From the NCBI GenBank assembly GCA_963675435.1, contig OY776216.1, forward strand, positions 4,402,001 through 4,466,000: a stretch of 64,000 bases of DNA, read 5' to 3'. The position numbers and the translations under genes are program-made. Under the pieces are notes generated by a model, which was not told where the DNA came from, did not search any database, and saw only the letters and a program-made list of their open reading frames with translations. Source of the stretch: Saccharicrinis sp963675435. Lineage in GTDB: Bacteria; Bacteroidota; Bacteroidia; Bacteroidales; Marinilabiliaceae. Positions within the stretch are counted from its first letter, which is position 1, and every line of letters begins with the position of its first letter. This document shows positions 26,460 to 35,152 of this stretch, piece by piece.

Positions 26460-26865
26460 GATCTCACAAAATATTTTTCCTCTCCAATATTATTCAATTA
26501 CCAACCTCAATATTAAACACTTCCAACAACTCTATATTTTAAATAAAACATTCAATATTTCGAATGTAGTTTAAATCTTTTACTTTATAGTAATTATTAG
26601 TTAACTTTACTTTCTGTTCGCGCATAGTATATTTGAAAAATCTCCTAAATGAAATGACTATGTTCTATTAAACATTTGCATATACATAAGTGTTTTACTA
26701 CAATGAATAATAAATTAAAAGCATATCTATTCACTTTTTTAATAAAACATATTTTGAAACAATATTTCATAACAATTTGTAGCAATTTAGGCTGTTTTTG
26801 TAATAAAAACTTAAATTTTTAAGTTTTATTTTAATTTTAAATGAAGAAAAATATCTTTAATTGAT

Positions 26866-26873
26866 TATTTTTG
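26866..26873 (+). promoter_or_regulatory. putative -7 box of the 1160-residue protein gene
   Basis: TATTTTTG, fitting TAnnTTTG, 33 bp before the first ATG. The same TATTTTTGC sequence precedes serB and a similar one hydE. Confidence 0.4.
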
Positions 26874-26906
26874 CTGCTCTTAAAATAAGAAGATTCATAA
26901 AACCGA

Positions 26907-29900
26907 ATGATAATGAAAGAGGAAGTGTTCAACTTAAAACCAACCAAGAAGGATCGTAAGGAAATGATCCAGTACATCAACCTTCAATTGGCTGCTCTTG
27001 GGCAACCTTTGTTTCAAGATGAAACAGATGCTCACAAAAAACTTTCTAACACTAAATTTTTAGAGTTAACGGAAGGCCTTATCAGCAGTTTCAGAGAAAA
27101 ATCAAGATTGTTGTCTGATCACCTTTCACCGGTTGATTCAAGGATACAAGACTTTATTGATGATTATTTGAAAGATGTAAACATTGACAAATCTTTACGT
27201 ATGCCTAATAATACATTGGTGCTTAACCAAAAAGGCATGGCTAGAGAGGTTAGTTTACCACCTAATGGTGATACTTTTAAAAATGATCTTGTTAGCTCTT
27301 ATAGAGTAAAACAGGGTATTCTTAATAATCCTGCCAACGACAAAAGAACTACAAAAGGAACCTTCCACATTGTTGAAGGAGGCTTACCTGTACCTCTCGA
27401 TAAAAAAGAAGTACCAAAAACTACTTTTGCACATTTATTACATGCGGCTTTAAATCCTTCTGATGATTTTAAAGTATTACCATTTACTTCCAATCAAGAG
27501 AACAAAGCTAAAGTAATGTTGTCAATATTGCTTCGTCCTGTTGTTTGTCCAAAAGTGCAAGGAGTAATTGAAGAAAAAAGCATGGAAATCCGTTTCTTTG
27601 CTCCTGGTAGTTTATCAAGTAACCTTGATTTTGTTGAAAACATTTTTGGTAATGCTGGTGATCATAACTTAGCAGAAAATGATGCTGCTCTTGATGTAGA
27701 ACACTGGACTGGACATACAGGATGTATCATCCTTGCTCCTCAATTAACAAAATTAAAGAAAAAGGATATTGGATTACCTCATATTTCTGAAGCTACAGAA
27801 CGTCAAAAAAAAGATGGAATGTGCTATGAAAAAGAGGATGAATTATATAACGAAGGTGGTGCTTTTAAAGTTACTTGCCGTGACGATAGAGGTGTTGTTA
27901 TTACTTTAATTGCTGACAACTACTACGGATACTCTAAAAAAGAAGTAAAAACTCAAATTGGATACTCTGCCAACTTATTTGGATTAGTTGAAGAAGAACA
28001 TGCTGGTGGAGCTATTGCTTTCCCTCGCGGAATTATGAGTGAAAACGTATTTGGTAAAAACTTCTCTGAGAAATTTGACTATAAATACAACTTTAAAGAA
28101 GCAATTAGTCTTTTAAGCGATAATGTTGAAATCAAGTCAGAAGGTTATGCTATTGATAAAAAATACGATAGCATTGTTTACATTCCAGAAGATGCAGATA
28201 TCGATATCCAAAAAAGCTCAGTATCATGGAACAATAATGGTAAAGAGTTTGCGTTAAAATTATCTCCTGAAAAAATTTATGTTCACCCTTCTGGTGATAA
28301 GTTTCAATTGGTTAAGCACCCTGCACAACCTCTTTGGAGAATTATTCACACTAGTGCAGAAGGTATGTTCTGTCACAAACCATGTACTGTTTCTGGTGGA
28401 GGTAAATCTGAGATATCTAAATCTCTGCAAAATGCTATTAAATATGGAACATTTAACATCCAAAACCTTGAAGAAGACTTTAAGTTAGCTGATGAAATCA
28501 TCAACAAAGACTTCTCTACAAGATGGAAAGATTACAAACCAGGTGCTGCCACACACGATACACGTAGCTTCTTAAGTCCTGAGCGTACTCTTGGTTCTGC
28601 AGTAAAACTATTAACTCCTTCAGAACAATATAATGATGAGTATAATGAGTTTTTAAATAATATTCCAGAACACATCCGTACTTTAGTTCTTTTCGTAAAA
28701 CGTTTATACAGAAACGATACAGAAAAAGGAAACTGGAAAGATTATATGTCTGTTGAAATGGTAAATGGACGTGCAGGAACCACTCTTTTATATAAAAACA
28801 ATCCTGTAATTGGTAGTTATGTACGTATCGGATTTAGTAAAGATCAAGATTGGTTAGTACACAAACTTCGTTCTGATTTTGTACCAAGTCACAAAATTCA
28901 GATGGAAGATGACATTACTGCTTCAATTACTATTCCTGCTTCAAGAGTTAAGTATCTTAATAGTGAATATAAAAATCCATCTATTAAAGTTACAGCAAAC
29001 TGCGAAAGTCACTTATTCCAACGTCCTGACGAAGCAGTTATCAGAGGTTATGATTTAGAAGCTGAATATGATATTGTACAAGATGGTACATTCTTAACAA
29101 ACTATGAACCTTTATGTAAAGCTGATGCTATTGAATTAATGGAAGATGCTATTAATTTTGATAAATACACTCAGCCTGTAAAAGATCTTATTACAAAGGT
29201 TGCTACCAGCGAAAAAGATATGTTCTTTGTTACTCCTTCACATACTCGTATTGTTGCTGACGGCCCAACAAAAAACCCTAGATACCTACAAAAGAACGTA
29301 TATGCTGTAGAAACAGAGGATAGCTATTTAGCTGAAGTTGGTATCAGACTTAGAAGAAGAATTAATCCTGATGAACCAGTAGTACATATGGTTAATGCTG
29401 TTTTACCTGGACGTAGAAATAACCCTGTTGATAAAGAAAATGGAATTAGACCTCTAAGTGTTTACAATCCTATTCACTATCAAGAATTACCAGAGTTATT
29501 TATGGACTTTATTTGTAGTTTAACAGGTAAATCTCCATCTACAACAGGTGCAGGATCAGAAGGAGCCCTTACTAAAGGTCCTTTTAACATGTTAGCTCCT
29601 ACTTCTGACTTAAACAACGCACTTTTATCATATATTTTAACAGAATATCAAGGCTTTAGTTCTGCTGCAGGATATGTTGGTAAATCTAGATTCGATCACG
29701 ACATCAGTCTTTTAATTCCAGAAATTTGGGCTCGTTTAGTCCCTGAAGACAGAGATCCTAAATTATTAATTGAAACAGGATGTTTGGAAAAACTCGAAGA
29801 TTTTGAATACGAAGGCAAAAAAGTTCTTGCAAGCCGTTTAGGATACAGGATTACTGAAAATTTTGCATTTAGATGTATGAACCGTTTATTTGATGAACCT

Positions 29901-30389
29901 CAGGCTGTTTTTAACGATGAAATGCTTAAACCAGAACTTCAAGGAATGGATGACTTTGTCGACGGTATCAACAATATTGTTGAAGCACAACAAAAGGTTG
30001 CATTAGCATACTTTGAAGATGGTAGTATTGAGGCAGCAATTCCTCCTTTAAAAATTCTTCTTAGCATTATGGCTTATGGAGAATACGAAGGAAAAACTAT
30101 TGATAATCCAGAATTACGTAAGTGCTTTGAGCGTAATTACGTTATTAATAGCGACTGGTATAAAGAAAGATTAGTTCTTAAACAAAAACAAAATCTTGAC
30201 TTTATTACAAATCAACTTAAAAATCTTGAGGCGTTTGCTACAGCAAAAGAAAATGCAGAGTTGGTGGGTCAAATGAATATTACCAATAGAATTAAGATTG
30301 CAAAAGAGAAAATTGAATATATCAAATCAGATCAGTATATTCAAGATCATATCGGAACTATTGGTGCCGATCCTTTATATAAGAAATAA
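26907..30389 (+). CDS. large cytoplasmic protein of unknown function, P-loop-like motif
   Basis: 1160 residues; a second ATG two codons on (26913) may be the true start. No signal peptide or membrane span, so cytoplasmic. I do not recognise the family. A glycine-rich loop C-T-V-S496-G-G-G-K500-S-E-I-S resembles the kinase loop of phosphoenolpyruvate carboxykinases (GLSGTGKTTLS), but lacks the first Gly, and I see no other PEPCK motif. Distinct conserved-looking blocks are DVEHWTGHTGCIILAPQL, YGYSKKEVKTQIGYSANLFG, VHMVNAVLPGRRNNP, GAGSEGALTKGPFNMLAP and GYVGKSRFDHDISLLIPEIW. The tail (about 1095-1150) is helical and Lys/Glu rich. Arg is often CGT here, unlike neighbours that favour AGA, suggesting high expression. 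It is monocistronic with its own terminator. Confidence 0.85.
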   Translation: MIMKEEVFNLKPTKKDRKEMIQYINLQLAALGQPLFQDETDAHKKLSNTKFLELTEGLISSFREKSRLLSDHLSPVDSRIQDFIDDYLKDVNIDKSLRMPNNTLVLNQKGMAREVSLPPNGDTFKNDLVSSYRVKQGILNNPANDKRTTKGTFHIVEGGLPVPLDKKEVPKTTFAHLLHAALNPSDDFKVLPFTSNQENKAKVMLSILLRPVVCPKVQGVIEEKSMEIRFFAPGSLSSNLDFVENIFGNAGDHNLAENDAALDVEHWTGHTGCIILAPQLTKLKKKDIGLPHISEATERQKKDGMCYEKEDELYNEGGAFKVTCRDDRGVVITLIADNYYGYSKKEVKTQIGYSANLFGLVEEEHAGGAIAFPRGIMSENVFGKNFSEKFDYKYNFKEAISLLSDNVEIKSEGYAIDKKYDSIVYIPEDADIDIQKSSVSWNNNGKEFALKLSPEKIYVHPSGDKFQLVKHPAQPLWRIIHTSAEGMFCHKPCTVSGGGKSEISKSLQNAIKYGTFNIQNLEEDFKLADEIINKDFSTRWKDYKPGAATHDTRSFLSPERTLGSAVKLLTPSEQYNDEYNEFLNNIPEHIRTLVLFVKRLYRNDTEKGNWKDYMSVEMVNGRAGTTLLYKNNPVIGSYVRIGFSKDQDWLVHKLRSDFVPSHKIQMEDDITASITIPASRVKYLNSEYKNPSIKVTANCESHLFQRPDEAVIRGYDLEAEYDIVQDGTFLTNYEPLCKADAIELMEDAINFDKYTQPVKDLITKVATSEKDMFFVTPSHTRIVADGPTKNPRYLQKNVYAVETEDSYLAEVGIRLRRRINPDEPVVHMVNAVLPGRRNNPVDKENGIRPLSVYNPIHYQELPELFMDFICSLTGKSPSTTGAGSEGALTKGPFNMLAPTSDLNNALLSYILTEYQGFSSAAGYVGKSRFDHDISLLIPEIWARLVPEDRDPKLLIETGCLEKLEDFEYEGKKVLASRLGYRITENFAFRCMNRLFDEPQAVFNDEMLKPELQGMDDFVDGINNIVEAQQKVALAYFEDGSIEAAIPPLKILLSIMAYGEYEGKTIDNPELRKCFERNYVINSDWYKERLVLKQKQNLDFITNQLKNLEAFATAKENAELVGQMNITNRIKIAKEKIEYIKSDQYIQDHIGTIGADPLYKK

Positions 30390-30412
30390 TCTTATTTATT
30401 GCATACAAAATC

Positions 30413-30446
30413 AAAGAGGTTATCAATATGATAACCTCTTTTTTTT
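30413..30446 (+). terminator. intrinsic terminator after the 1160-residue protein gene
   Basis: 13-bp perfect stem (AAAGAGGTTATCA 30413-30425; TGATAACCTCTTT 30429-30441), 3-nt loop, then a run of T to 30446. Confidence 0.92.
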
Positions 30447-30453
30447 GCATTTA

Positions 30454-31116
30454 TTATTTATTACAATACTTTTCTAAATGATGTTTTGAAGCTTCATACC
30501 CCATATCCAGGGCCATTTGCCAATCACGACAAGCATTTTCTTTCTCCCCCTTCATATACAAGCAAACACCCCTATTATAAAAAGCTGCAGCAAATTCAGG
30601 CTTTAATTTTATCGTGTAATTATAGTCCTGCAAGGCTCCATCATACATTTTCATCTGCATAAAACAGTTTGCCCTGTTAAAATAATAATAGTGAACTAAA
30701 TAAAAATCCTCACCATTTTGCTTAGCATAATTTGTTGCATTAGTATACTCTAAAATAGCTTCTGGCAACTCTGAATTATCTTTATATATTTCAGCCAAAT
30801 AAAAACACAATTCATCATCATCATAAAAAATACGCTTCCCTTTTTCTAAAGTCCTTACAACAGTATCTTTATTACTCTTATCACTAAGCCATACTTGATA
30901 AACCATTAAATAGGTTTCTTTTAACACTGAATCTACAGAAATTGCTTTAACTAATGAAGATAGCGCTTCTTCGCATTTTTTATCATCAAGGTAGGTTTGG
31001 GCTTTATCCATCAAGTCCAATGCCAGATTTCTGTTATCCATATCAACTACATAACTTTTTTGGCTTTGGATATTCATCCCAACTAAGAACAATATTACGA
31101 CTCCAATCCACTTCAT
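30454..31116 (-). CDS. secreted TPR-repeat protein
   Basis: 220 residues. A signal peptide (MKWIGVVILFLVGMNIQS) is followed by about four tetratricopeptide hairpins, the clearest being CEEALSSLVKAISVDSVLKE, YDGALQDYNYTIKLKPEFAA and AAFYNRGVCLYMKGEKENA. The last repeat with YNRGVCLYMKGEKENACRDW resembles SEL1/TPR motifs. TPRs mediate protein-protein contacts; a periplasmic scaffold is likely. No partner is adjacent: the next gene on the strand, a membrane cyclase, is about 215 bp away. Confidence 0.85.
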   Translation of the reverse strand: MKWIGVVILFLVGMNIQSQKSYVVDMDNRNLALDLMDKAQTYLDDKKCEEALSSLVKAISVDSVLKETYLMVYQVWLSDKSNKDTVVRTLEKGKRIFYDDDELCFYLAEIYKDNSELPEAILEYTNATNYAKQNGEDFYLVHYYYFNRANCFMQMKMYDGALQDYNYTIKLKPEFAAAFYNRGVCLYMKGEKENACRDWQMALDMGYEASKHHLEKYCNK

Positions 31117-31330
31117 TATACCATATTAAATACAATTATCGTGAACTATCAAAACCGAGCAACAACAACAATAAACTATGCTTGCTATTTATATATAACA
31201 ACGCTTACTCCTGCCCTATATTCCACAAATAACAGTATAAAGTTAAAGTAGAATCCTGTTCAATTCAATACTCATTAATAGTGAAGTCTATTTTTGGAGG
31301 TATTTTGGGGTAATCATTTTATCTCTTAAT

Positions 31331-32443
31331 TTAAGATGCCACTTCATACAACGCAACATCTTTTTCTTTTCCTTTTAGGCTAATTTTATCCACAAAATTA
31401 ATTTCATATCTATCCTGATGACTCATAATAACTTTGGCAAATGATTTGGTAACCAACAATTCTTTTTTATAAGGCTTACATTGCTTCTGTATTCTTGCAG
31501 CAGTATTTAAAACATCACCATGAAAGGCTAATTCTGTCTTGATCTCCCCTACTTCTGCAGACATCACTTTCCCGGCATTAATCGATGCAGAAAAAACAGG
31601 ATATACTCCATATTTATTCATAAAATATCTTTCATACTCTTGTAACTCCTCTTTAAATAAAAAGAAGAAATCAACAGCCTTTTTATAATTTTTAATTTTA
31701 GAAGCATTCCACGTAACAACAACCTCATCTCCAACATATTGATACACACGACCACTTGTCATTAGTAATGAATTGGTTAGCATCCTAAAACAATCCTGAA
31801 TAAAATAGCTGTACTTCTCATGTCCTAATTTTTCAGCAAATTCAGTAGATGATTGAAGATCAAGAAACATAAATATCAAATACTCCTCTCTAGGACGCTG
31901 ATAATACCCCATCATAACCCTACCTAACTTTCTAAACCCTATCTGTTTAAAAAGTGTAATCAGCAGCTGATAAACATAGCTACTTACAAACATTACAATG
32001 AGAAAAAACAAGGTAGTGGAATTGAATAAGAAACTAACCAAATTAGTTTTCACATCTGAAAATTCGAGCCCTTGTTCCACAGTATAATGAACAACAGCTA
32101 ACAATACTCCAATCAGAATAAAAATTGCAGTATCAAATAAAACCACGATTACAGTAAGTCTCTTTATATGAAACTTTCGTACTAACTTTGGATAAATTAG
32201 AAATTGAATATACCAACTTATTAAGGCAAAAATGGATATTATAATAGATGAAGCTAACAAACGCTGCTTCATAAATAACATACCTTTACTAAAGGCATCT
32301 GCCATATCAACACTTTTATACCCTAAAGACTGAATAAAAATAGCAAAACGAATGGTTACATTCCAAAAAAGCAGCACATTAACAAACTGCCCTAAATGAA
32401 ACTTAAGTTTTGCACCAGCATATTTATGTTTTAAAAATGACAT
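31331..32443 (-). CDS. membrane-bound class III adenylate/guanylate cyclase
   Basis: 370 residues. Four membrane spans occupy about 15-175 (VNVLLFWNVTIRFAIFIQSL, LLASSIIISIFALISWYIQF, VIVVLFDTAIFILIGVLLAV, TLFFLIVMFVSSYVYQLLIT). The cyclase homology domain (about 190-368) keeps both metal-binding Asp residues (FMFLDLQSSTEF and QYVGDEVVVTW), the substrate-contact Lys and Asp (GEIKTELAFHGDVLNTAARI) and the transition-state Asn/Arg (NTAAR), so it is probably active. It would convert ATP or GTP to the cyclic monophosphate in response to a membrane signal. No HAMP or PAS module is visible. It has its own position between two terminators. Confidence 0.88.
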   Translation of the reverse strand: MSFLKHKYAGAKLKFHLGQFVNVLLFWNVTIRFAIFIQSLGYKSVDMADAFSKGMLFMKQRLLASSIIISIFALISWYIQFLIYPKLVRKFHIKRLTVIVVLFDTAIFILIGVLLAVVHYTVEQGLEFSDVKTNLVSFLFNSTTLFFLIVMFVSSYVYQLLITLFKQIGFRKLGRVMMGYYQRPREEYLIFMFLDLQSSTEFAEKLGHEKYSYFIQDCFRMLTNSLLMTSGRVYQYVGDEVVVTWNASKIKNYKKAVDFFFLFKEELQEYERYFMNKYGVYPVFSASINAGKVMSAEVGEIKTELAFHGDVLNTAARIQKQCKPYKKELLVTKSFAKVIMSHQDRYEINFVDKISLKGKEKDVALYEVAS

Positions 32444-32530
32444 TTATATGAACTTCTATATGTAATTTTATTGCGCAAGGACAAATATACAAATGTTCGA
32501 AAGGTTTTAACACCCAACTGTATATTATAA

Positions 32531-32555
32531 AAAAAGCTTCCCTAAGGAAGCTTTT
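32531..32555 (-). terminator. bidirectional hairpin after the BtuB-like gene
   Basis: Stem AAAAGCTTCC (32532-32541) / GGAAGCTTTT (32546-32555) with a 4-nt loop and a T-run on the minus strand; lies 21 bp beyond the receptor stop codon. Confidence 0.85.
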
Positions 32556-32575
32556 ATAATACAATGCTTTTCAGT

Positions 32576-34651
32576 TTATTTAAATGCTAAATTAAACTGC
32601 ATACCAACCTTTATCCATCTGCCAGGTTGATAAAGCTGTCCAATATCTGTATATTTTTTATCAAACAAATTTGTAGCTTCAGCATAAATACGATAAGTAG
32701 GTTTTGACCATACAATCTTTAGGTCCACAACTTCAAAGGGATCATATTCTTTTGATGTATCCACTCCTGTATTTATATCATATTCAGAATATCCACCAAC
32801 TCTATCCTGATACTGTAAAGTCCAAGAGGCGCTCAAATCTGAGAATATTTTATGATTCAGGGTTGCAGAAAACTTATGTTTTAAATAATCAAACACATAA
32901 CGTGAATTGTATCCTTCAGGCATGGATTTATCCTGATTCAACCAGGAATAATTAATTTGGAAACTCTTTAATACCTCCTGACCCTCAATCAGCTCAAACA
33001 GGTTTAAATTTCCATTGAATTCAATACCAAAAGTTTGTATTTCATTGATATTCGATGTTTTCCATTTCTCATCAACAGAAGCACTTGCTGGTTTACCCCA
33101 ATCAATCATGTTTTTACCATTACGGGTAAATGCAGATATATTAAATCTTATACCATTAGTAGTATTATACTTAATTCCTCCCTCGTAGGTTAATGATTCT
33201 TCTGGCCTTAAATCCAGATTACCCTGAATGGTTAAACTATTATAAAATAAGTCGGTATAGGTTGGCATTCTCATTGACTCATTAATGCTTCCGTATATTT
33301 TAAAAACATCATTAAGCCAATAACCTATATCAATACCAGGAAACACATCAAACTCCCATCCCAAATCAGAGTTTACATACGCCATTAATCCTGCTGAAAC
33401 AGAGAATTTATTATAAGAATAACTATGCTCTAAAAACAATGAAGTATTTGATCTATTATACTTTTTAGTAAAAAGGCCATCTTTTTCTCCAGGTACTGAT
33501 ATTACCTCATCCATATCTGTACCCAAAACATTACTCCAAATACTTTCAGATCTAAAATCACCTCCTACTGCAGTTTTACCCAACTTCCATTTAATAACCT
33601 TATTGGTATTTACTCCAAAAACATCTGTTAAATGATAGTTATGACCACTATACCAGGAAGCAGCATTAACAAAATCGCGAAATAATTCGAAACGATCCTG
33701 GTGACGACGCCAGTATATAGAAGATTCAAAAGGATATTTACTTTTTGAAGAAAAACTTAAACTTGCAAAAGTAGTTTTTGTTTGTTCATATTGGTTGGGA
33801 TAACGAGCTGAGTAAAAAGAATTAGAACCAAAACCTTTATCGGTATATCCTACCTGCAACTCAACCTGCTCATTATCTATATTAAGCTGACCTTGATAAA
33901 ATAAATTATATGCTCTAAAATCTGTATTATCAATATATCCATCACTTGCCAACTTATTTGCTGCGATAAAACTCTTAAATTGTTTTGTAGCTATTGTTGC
34001 ATTTGCACCAAAGTTATATAAACCATGGTAACCTCCCATTAGGTTAGCTTTAATTCCTGAAGTACTACTGGTTCCGGTAATAAAATTAATGGCACCGCTA
34101 AAAGCATTTGCTCCATGCACTCTAGCTCCCGGTCCTTCTAAAATTTCAATTCTTTCAATACTCTGAAAATCAACAGGAATATTTAAACTATGATGTCCAG
34201 TTTGTGGATCTGTAACATTAATACCATTAAGTAATATCATTACCTGATCAAATGATCCTCCACGAACACTGATGTCCGCCTGAACTCCCAATGGTCCTCT
34301 TTGTCTCACATCTACCTGAGCTACATATTCAAGTAACTGATCAACACTTTGTACCGGCAATGCTTCTATTTCTTTTTTCGAAATAACTGTCACTACTCTC
34401 CCCATTTCTGAATACAGAACTGGCGTTCTTCTAGCTGATACTTCTATTTCCTGTAAATTTACCTTCTTGTTTACAGAAGATGTATCCGTTTGTGCAAAAG
34501 TTTGTGTATATCCAATAAATGTAAAATACATAATTGACAACATTCCTATTTTGACACACCTATTTAAAGAATTAAATACGGCGTACTTCGAACCTTGCCA
34601 TTTCTTAAACATTATTGCGATATCACAACCAAAAATTGATTTTAATCGCAT
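32576..34651 (-). CDS. TonB-dependent outer-membrane receptor, BtuB-like
   Basis: 691 residues from the first ATG; the signal sequence ends LSIMYFTFIGYTQTFAQ, and ATGs at 34612 or 34543 may be the real start since the extended n-region is unusually long. The plug domain (about 65-180) has VNLQEIEVSARRTPVLYS, QSVDQLLEYVAQVDVRQRGP, ISVRGGSFDQVMILLNGINV and IERIEILEGPGARVHGANAF, and a 22-strand barrel follows, ending WIKVGMQFNLAFK with terminal aromatics. It imports a scarce ligand using TonB energy. The plug resembles cobalamin-type receptors but no B12 riboswitch was seen upstream, so the ligand is open. Confidence 0.9.
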   Translation of the reverse strand: MRLKSIFGCDIAIMFKKWQGSKYAVFNSLNRCVKIGMLSIMYFTFIGYTQTFAQTDTSSVNKKVNLQEIEVSARRTPVLYSEMGRVVTVISKKEIEALPVQSVDQLLEYVAQVDVRQRGPLGVQADISVRGGSFDQVMILLNGINVTDPQTGHHSLNIPVDFQSIERIEILEGPGARVHGANAFSGAINFITGTSSTSGIKANLMGGYHGLYNFGANATIATKQFKSFIAANKLASDGYIDNTDFRAYNLFYQGQLNIDNEQVELQVGYTDKGFGSNSFYSARYPNQYEQTKTTFASLSFSSKSKYPFESSIYWRRHQDRFELFRDFVNAASWYSGHNYHLTDVFGVNTNKVIKWKLGKTAVGGDFRSESIWSNVLGTDMDEVISVPGEKDGLFTKKYNRSNTSLFLEHSYSYNKFSVSAGLMAYVNSDLGWEFDVFPGIDIGYWLNDVFKIYGSINESMRMPTYTDLFYNSLTIQGNLDLRPEESLTYEGGIKYNTTNGIRFNISAFTRNGKNMIDWGKPASASVDEKWKTSNINEIQTFGIEFNGNLNLFELIEGQEVLKSFQINYSWLNQDKSMPEGYNSRYVFDYLKHKFSATLNHKIFSDLSASWTLQYQDRVGGYSEYDINTGVDTSKEYDPFEVVDLKIVWSKPTYRIYAEATNLFDKKYTDIGQLYQPGRWIKVGMQFNLAFK

Positions 34652-34771
34652 ACTCTTATTTTAATTAATTTTAAATAAGGCGCAAAAATAATAAAATTAT
34701 AACGGTAAAATAATGAGATTATAAATATTAGAAGAAGAATAAGCCTATCATGCTAAAAGGATATAAATAAA

Positions 34772-34804
34772 AAAGTCGCTGTAAAACGTTCATACAGCGA
34801 CTTT
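34772..34804 (-). terminator. strong hairpin between the beta-barrel gene and the BtuB-like gene
   Basis: 12-bp perfect stem AAAGTCGCTGTA / TACAGCGACTTT with 9-nt loop and A/T-runs on both sides; fits an intrinsic terminator for the upstream beta-barrel/TPR transcript. Confidence 0.85.
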
Positions 34805-34988
34805 CAATCTTTAACCAAACCTAACCCTAAACTATGAGTTAATACAAAGGTGAATATTTTTTATATAACTACCAAATTTTTCTACATATTTTTGTTTAAA
34901 AAATCAAATCTCAATCATAAACAATGCAATTATTAAAACACTACAACACTAACTTTAAACCCTTTACAAAAACCACATATTAACAAGT

Positions 34989-35029
34989 AAAAAACGAGTT
35001 ATATTTATAACAAACACGACTCGTTTTTT
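34989..35029 (-). terminator. possible weaker terminator hairpin
   Basis: AAAAACGAGT (34990-34999) pairs with ACTCGTTTTT (35019-35028); loop 19 nt, T-rich on the minus strand. It overlaps the end of the tiny minus-strand frame. Confidence 0.4.
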
Positions 35030-35118
35030 CTGAAAATACCATTTACAAGTTTTGCTATAATATCAGCAAACATTTGATCATATTCTTCATTTGACAAATA
35101 TGTTTGCTGTGGATTCAT
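35005..35118 (-). CDS. possible 37-residue small ORF, or gene remnant
   Basis: ATG at 35118 to TAA at 35005 gives MNPQQTYLSNEEYDQMFADI and then IAKLVNGIFRKNESCLL. Its composition (Asp/Glu/Gln with an amphipathic helix-like middle) looks more protein-like than chance, and the frame has a stop seven codons before the ATG. It overlaps a hairpin at its 3' end. Whether it is expressed cannot be judged. Confidence 0.25.
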   Translation of the reverse strand: MNPQQTYLSNEEYDQMFADIIAKLVNGIFRKNESCLL

Positions 35119-35152
35119 CTCAAAAGCACAACCAAGCTATATTTACTTATTA

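Larger units (their letters stand above)
26409..26906. other. AT-rich gap upstream of the 1160-residue protein
   Basis: No coding frame stands out. It holds the DUF4494 terminator (26422-26459), a perfect 10-bp inverted repeat AAAACTTAAA/TTTAAGTTTT (26806-26815, 26818-26827) and a -7 box (26866-26873). The 400-odd bp between have no feature I can name. Confidence 0.5.
34652..35152. other. 500-bp gap with two hairpins and a tiny open frame
   Basis: Holds a strong hairpin (34772-34804), a weaker one (34989-35029), and a 37-codon frame on the minus strand (35005-35118). No cobalamin-riboswitch-like box was found. The rest is AT-rich. Confidence 0.5.

Noticed and set aside
28386..28418. True Walker A/PEPCK kinase assigned to the 1160-residue protein
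   Set aside because: The loop matches part of the PEPCK motif only; the first Gly is missing and no second PEPCK motif is visible, so I keep it as a lead.
34652..35152. Cobalamin riboswitch upstream of the BtuB-like receptor
   Set aside because: No recognisable B12-box or conserved core; the gap has only terminator-type hairpins.
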